Shown here piece after piece: positions 58,985 to 64,000 of a stretch of DNA of 64,000 nt. The translations under genes and the position numbers were made by a program. How positions within the stretch are numbered: the first letter of the stretch is position 1; each line of letters starts with the position of its first letter. This stretch comes from Rhodamnia argentea (lineage: Eukaryota > Streptophyta > Magnoliopsida > Myrtales > Myrtaceae): assembly GCF_020921035.1 (NCBI RefSeq), contig NC_063159.1, forward strand, positions 9,774,501 through 9,838,500. The letters run 5' to 3'. The notes beneath the pieces were generated by a model. The model saw nothing but the letters and a program-made list of their open reading frames with translations, was not told the origin of the DNA and made no database searches.

Positions 58985-61900
58985 TCAACTTGGAGAAGCA
59001 CCCGCTTTGCTGCGATATACAGTCTCCAAACACTCCTTAGCTCTGTGAACCTTCGACTGAATGTAAAAGCTACCATTCTTGGCATTCTGCTCAAATAATA
59101 CATCATATTTCTGCACAAACAGAACACGTTCACACTATTGAGAAGCAAGCAACAGCAAGAAACCAAAGTACATGACACAAATACAATTATTGGCGACCTT
59201 CAATATCTCTTCCCACACGGTTTCTTCAGAGACACCAAGAATCTGTCTCGCCTCTTGTTCTGTAATGGCCTTTCGTGCTCTATGGACAGCATTCTGTACC
59301 GTCTCCTGGGCGATGCTGGTTTTTGAAGCATCTGCAATGGACGATACACTCTTTTCAGCATTTCAGAGAAGAGTCTAATGTTAACAAATCTGTTTTATTT
59401 GGACAGAAAGCTCCTGCATCACAGTTCACAATTTCCTATTCTCTCCTACGCTTATTCTTTCTCAGTTTCACAAAGTGATGCCAGGGGATGCCTTCCATTT
59501 ACACAGCCACAGGTGACTTAACAAGAAAAACATTGATGCTACGCCTTTTCCTTTGGGAAATACAGTCTGTATTTCCTTTTTGCACGAATATAAAGAACAA
59601 AATGTACTAAGAATGTATGGGACTAAACAAAATTCGTTAGAAAAATTGCTTAAATTGCTGTGTCTTTGTTTTTAAAAAGTGATTTTGATTAAACAATCCA
59701 CAAAAGAAGAAGAAAGGGTAACATGTGTTTTTTTTTCTTCTTTTCAGGTCTAGGACAGATCCTAACAGGCCATTTAATGATCAATGAAGAAAAACTGTTC
59801 AGATCCGAGCGAGAGAGACAGAGACAAAGAAATTGTTGCATGTTCTTAGAGAGCCTCCAATGACAAGAGGTCTCACATTGCCATTTTGACTAAATCAACT
59901 GTAAGATGTAAGGATCAGAGACAAGAACTATATACCAGTGAGATAGAAAGCAAAACACAATTGTCCCTCCATATAGCAATCACCCCCAGTTAGACTAGAC
60001 TCAACTAAGGGACCTCCTTTTTCCCCTTGAAAAAACCCATGCCTATAAGGAAGACAAGATGGAGGGTGTTGTAACAAATGCGAAAAGCAAATACAGAACA
60101 CAAGTATTTACGTGGTTCGATCAAGGTGATCTACGTCCACAGGCGAGGCAAAACAAGATTCCACTATAATCAAAGAGAGTACAGATTACAGAAGTCGGTC
60201 TTATCGACTGAATAAAAGCACACGGTTCACAAGTCTCTCATGTGAGGAAAATCCTCAATCTTAACGAAAAAACCCTAGCCGCAGTATAAATAGAGCCCAA
60301 ACAAAATTTTTCTGCGGGGCGTTGCCCCCGAACCCCCATAAAGATCTATTCGTACCACTATAGAAATTTGTTCGCTCGTTCCAAGTTGGGCTTATCGGCC
60401 CAACTCTCCGCGCTACGAACTAAATCTCAATTTTTTCTCCACTTTTGGGCCACACAAAAAAATATGTCGGGTCAGGTGATGAACCGGACCGAGTACATAA
60501 AATTCAAGACATATTTAACAGAAGGTGTAATCTAACCACCATCGCCTGCTCCCGACAATTGTTGTACTTCCCCATACAGTTTCAGCTTAGAGAAAATTCT
60601 TTTGCCATATTTGAGTTCTCGACATTCTCAACCATTAGATGTTATAGTTTTCAACCAGATGCTCTAAACATAAGCAAAACACAATCATCCCTCCATATAG
60701 TAATCACCCCCATTCAAACTAGACTCAACTAAGGAACCTCCTTTTTTTCCCCTTAGTAAAAAGCCACACATAAGGAAAAGGAGATGGGGAGTAAACTAAC
60801 CGCCATCACCTGCTCCTCACAACTGTTGTACTTCCCTTAGATAATATTCTTTTCGACATTCTGAACCATTAAATGGTATAGTTTTCAACCAAATGCTCTA
60901 CATATAAGCATCCAACCAAGATATATAGGTTGACCGATGCCAGAACAAGTTGCCGTCATTGCCCAGAGGGAAAATGTTCAAAATGATTCCTTTCTGTCAA
61001 GGGGTACACTCGGCATGACAAGAAACTCTAGCGTCCGATGGAAAATGTAGTCAATCAGTCCCCATGAATAGTTACATTTTAGCTTTCTAGTTGAGCATTA
61101 GAGGATTACCGAAGATTGCAAGGACTGTCACTCAAGAAGGGGGGAAAGGCAAAGCAGTCCTTTTACTATGTAGTGCATCACTTATGACCATATCTTCAAT
61201 AAGATCATTGTACTTAAATTCCCTATATTCTTAGCAACGATGGCAGCAACTTAATGCGTTCAAAATCTCAGCCTTACATTCTTGATTTTTAGCTTTCAAT
61301 CAGCACACCAGAGGAGAAAGATCTTTATGATATGGACAAATAAAAATAAACAGTAAAAATTTGACCACACAGAGGCTGGAAAGACTTACTTGCGAGGGCC
61401 TGACGATATGCCTGCACAAAAGCCCTGGCTAAGATACCCCCACCCATCACAACCAAGTTAGCAAGAATCTTCGCTGCCTGCAGAAACAAATACTGATCAA
61501 TATAGCAAAGAGGATGCAGAAGTCATGCCCATATATAGAGCAAGCATTCAGCCAAATGTCAATTGCCCATCCAAGTGAGCCTCCAAGTACTCAGGATTCC
61601 TTTACTTCCCCAGGTTCCCCGCTCTCTCTCTCTCTCTCTCCCTCCGTGGGCATACTCTTCTGTGCCGAGAAAGAGTTTACTACAGCTAGCATCTAGAGAA
61701 CCCCATCTATCAGCAGCAACACTTGCCCATTTGGCTCCATTTTGCCAAACTATTCCTTCTCTCAACCATTGCAACCTGACCCGCTAGTCGCCACTCTCAT
61801 CTTTCTGAAAAAAAAAAGCAAATTGTTTGCAGCTAATTTCTTCTGAAAGAAAAGTTGGCAAACAATGTTTTCCCTCTTACATCCAACTTAAAGATAGATG

Positions 61901-62446
61901 CGTTAACCACCCACTTATAAGTAAAAGAATTTGTTCTCCAATAACCTTAAGAATAGATTACCATTGAGAGCAAAACAGATTAGTAACACAAGCGCAAACC
62001 CGCTGGACTTTCTCCTCCCCAGAATCGCTACAAACACGGCAAGTCTCATTCGTCGACGTTTCGTCTCCACACGGTCGGATAGGTAAAAAATCTAATGCAC
62101 CAATCAAGAAATCTCTAAATCCACCTAAACTACGATTAAAAGAAGAGGCATGATTCCGACAAACACATCACGCAAGGAGCAAACGGAATTTCGGCAGGAC
62201 CAAGGCCATTCGGTGGCAGATGCAAGAACACGAAGCGATCGTGCAGGTAGAAAATACAAACTTGCGGGGAGATTGCAGCTCACATGAACATAAGATGCAA
62301 TTACAGGGAAACCCAGAACAGGGCGATCGATTCGTGGGGCAAAAAGAAAAACTCAACTTCAGAAAGAACAGATAGCAGAGAGTATGTATGCGAAACGTTC
62401 ATCAACCACAAACATTGAAGAAACCAATCGACACGATACATACCAT
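58985..62446 (-). CDS. PAM16: PAM16/Tim16-like mitochondrial import motor subunit
   Basis: Four coding exons (minus): 62446-62444, 61477-61390, 59331-59198, 59110-58985; 116 aa, the usual length. Exon 1 codes only for the start Met, followed directly by the donor GTATGT. Then AAKILANLVVMGGGILARAF, VQAYRQALANASKTSIAQE and the degenerate J-like domain (AITEQEARQILGVSEETVWE, EILKKYDVLFEQNAKNGSF, YIQSKVHRAKECLETVYRSK). The HPD motif of true J proteins is absent, as expected for PAM16, which holds PAM18 at the TIM23 inner-membrane channel. Arabidopsis homologues are TXR1 and PAM16/MUSE5. The 2.1-kb intron 61389-59332 contains a tandem duplication and a solo LTR. The 5' UTR and promoter lie upstream of 62446. 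Confidence 0.9.
59943..60909. repeat. Tandem duplication in PAM16 intron, first copy split by an LTR
   Basis: The unit begins AGCAAAACACAAT.. TCCCTCCATATAG and ends GTTTTCAACCAGATGCTCTA. Copy 1 spans about 59943-60066 plus 60526-60672; copy 2 spans about 60673-60909. Copy 2 keeps the uninterrupted site (GATGGGGAGTAAACTAACC), showing where the LTR landed in copy 1. Confidence 0.7.
60067..60520 (+). mobile_element. Solo LTR in the PAM16 intron
   Basis: 454 bp starting TGTTGTAACAAATG and ending CATATTTAACA, so the ends are the inverted TGTT...AACA. Flanks GAGGG (60062-60066) and GAAGG (60521-60525) are a 5-bp target duplication with one mismatch. It contains a TATA-like box (GTATAAATAGAG) near 60283. 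No internal retrotransposon domains remain. Confidence 0.75.
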
Positions 62447-64000
62447 GATCGCCGCAAAGGCAAGGAAGCGACTCCTCTCAGGGATTAATCAGCGATTGCT
62501 TTACTTTCTCCTCGCACCAACAGATTCCGCACCGTCCCCGAACCGGCGGTAACACGCACAGAGTTGCGGCGTCGATATGAGACTCAAATGGAGAGGGCGA
62601 ATGAACGGAAAAAGTTTTGCCCAACTTGTTTTTTTATTTTTTTCCCCCCTCATTGCCCAGCTTGTATTTTTTCCTAACAGTGTAATCACTCGTTAATTAA
62701 AAAATCTTGTAATAAAAAGTAACATATAGTAATGTCAAACTATTAAATTAACAGTTTTTTTTTCTCTACTTTTTTTGCCAGAAAAGAAAACTCGAAACTC
62801 CGTTACAATAATGAAAATTAACTTAAAATTTTCTAATTTATAATATATATATATCAGCTAATATCTTAATACACTCCAAATATATAATGATTTAGCATAC
62901 TTTGCACTGTTAAATGGAAAGTAATTCTAAGGAATAATCGAAGCCAATAGATGTTTTCACATAGACATTGGACAGTTTTCACTAGTTCTGTTAAAATCTA
63001 TATGTTATTCAAAATGTAAAAAGTTATGAGAAATTATATTCGACTTGTGTGTCAAGGTAGGAAAAATGCATGCACACCTAGGTTTCGATGGTTTCACGAA
63101 AAACCAATGATTTGAAAAAGTGTGACCTATATATATATATACTCAAGAAACATGGTAGGGGAAAATATCCTCATCAGCAACAAAAATATATAGGTGTAAA
63201 ACTGTTATTAATAGTGGCTCTCTATTGGCAGCATATGATATGATTCCTTCCTTGCTATCTACTGAAGGACTGTAGTACCTGGCAGGCTTTAGCCCTCAAC
63301 TTGTTGAGGCCCAATGGCTTTGCTATCTTAAGCAGATTCCAGACCGAAGATAGAATGAGGAGGTGATGTTCTATTAAGTGCTTTATTATGTAAGCAGGGA
63401 GCTGATGATACAAGAGGGCGTCTGTTCCTTCAAGTGCTCTTCTTTTGGAAAAACCATATTTGGGAGAGAATGGTATTCCTGCTTCTGCTTTGCTAGAACA
63501 TACCCGGGCTTGGAACCGAGAATTCTCCTCGGCCCCTCACTTTCCTTTAAAGGAAAGAGTTCGAAGGCGGCGGCGCTATGTACAGATATCAGGGCAATAT
63601 GCAGCAATTTGGAGAATTAGATGTCGAAAGTTGTCCTTCTGGTGTACAATTTCCTGATTTCTACCTGTGATGAATTTCGTTGTTCTCTGTCTTGCTACTG
63701 ATATGATAGGGGATATTGTTTGCATTAGGTTTCGACATTTGAGAATTGAAAATTTCAGGTGCTTCCAAGTTGGCCGATGTCAAAGTGTCTGACCGGAAAA
63801 ATTTTGATTAAGTTAAATGGAGAAAAAAAAAAACCGGATGTAGACATGCCCTAAGATTCCTTTTCCATTGTCCGGTTAGATTTACAAAAGTTAAACTAAA
63901 TATTATTGGTAAGTAGCTCGAACGAGAGTATTGGTAACAAAGTGTTAAAAAGATTGGTAACTCACTCAAATAAACATTGACAAATCCGTCTTAGTGTTGG
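62447..64000. other. PAM16 promoter and intergenic DNA, no gene supported
   Basis: About 62447-62600 is probably 5' UTR and promoter of PAM16. After that the sequence is AT-rich (TA runs near 62840 and 63130). Overlapping short open frames on both strands at 63378-63657 match no family I know; their reading on opposite strands suggests chance. Confidence 0.4.

Noticed and set aside
63378..63657. Three overlapping short frames on both strands
   Set aside because: No recognisable motif, and support for one strand over the other is lacking.

Overview
This is nuclear DNA of a dicot plant. The evidence is multi-exon genes with GT-AG introns, families found only in plants (a LEC1-type NF-YB, PUX11, a PMT-type Golgi methyltransferase, a plastid-transcription protein), AT-rich intergenic DNA and plant transposons (Copia, MULE, hAT, CACTA). 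A woody rosid such as a Myrtaceae species is a guess from overall feel only. No bacterial, CRISPR or organellar content was seen.

Layout. (1) 1-6759, minus: PUX11-like UBX protein, eight coding exons, 3' end outside the window, one intron of U12 type. (2) 8749-11829, plus: one long P-class PPR protein, probably mitochondrial. (3) about 14.46-15.55 kb: a truncated, frameshifted copy of a leucine-rich-repeat extensin gene lying between MULE-like inverted repeats, i.e. a probable Pack-MULE. (4) 16971-19659, minus: pTAC6/PAP8-like plastid RNA polymerase-associated protein, six exons. (5) 20513-24500, minus: PMT19-like methyltransferase, six exons. (6) 24.6-29.2 kb: intergenic, with a hAT-like MITE. 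(7) 29266-35919, plus: SLC35F1/2-like transporter, eleven exons, with a second U12-type intron.

(8) 36.4-52.6 kb: a cluster of four related small membrane-protein genes on the minus strand (three open, one pseudogene), spread by segmental duplication and split by a 5.3-kb Copia element at 43626-48903. That element has a perfect 5-bp target duplication, and one of its LTRs carries a nested MULE-type MITE. (9) 53.2-55.0 kb: MITE and foldback elements. (10) 57612-58340, plus: LEC1-type NF-YB transcription factor with several RY (CATGCA) motifs upstream. (11) 58985-62446, minus: PAM16/Tim16-like mitochondrial import motor subunit whose first coding exon is just the ATG; its large intron holds a tandem duplication and a solo LTR. 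The last 1.5 kb has no gene I can support.

The genes do not form one pathway. They are independent plant loci: protein quality control, organelle RNA processing, plastid transcription, wall-polysaccharide methylation, transport, embryo regulation and mitochondrial import. From memory, PMT19 and PUX11 are neighbours in Arabidopsis (At2g43200/At2g43210), and PAM16 and the SLC35F/DUF914 genes lie close together at At3g59280-At3g59340. Those two Arabidopsis regions are paralogous, so this window looks like a fairly intact ancestral block. Exon coordinates below were joined by hand from splice sites, reading phase and family knowledge; none has been tested against transcripts.
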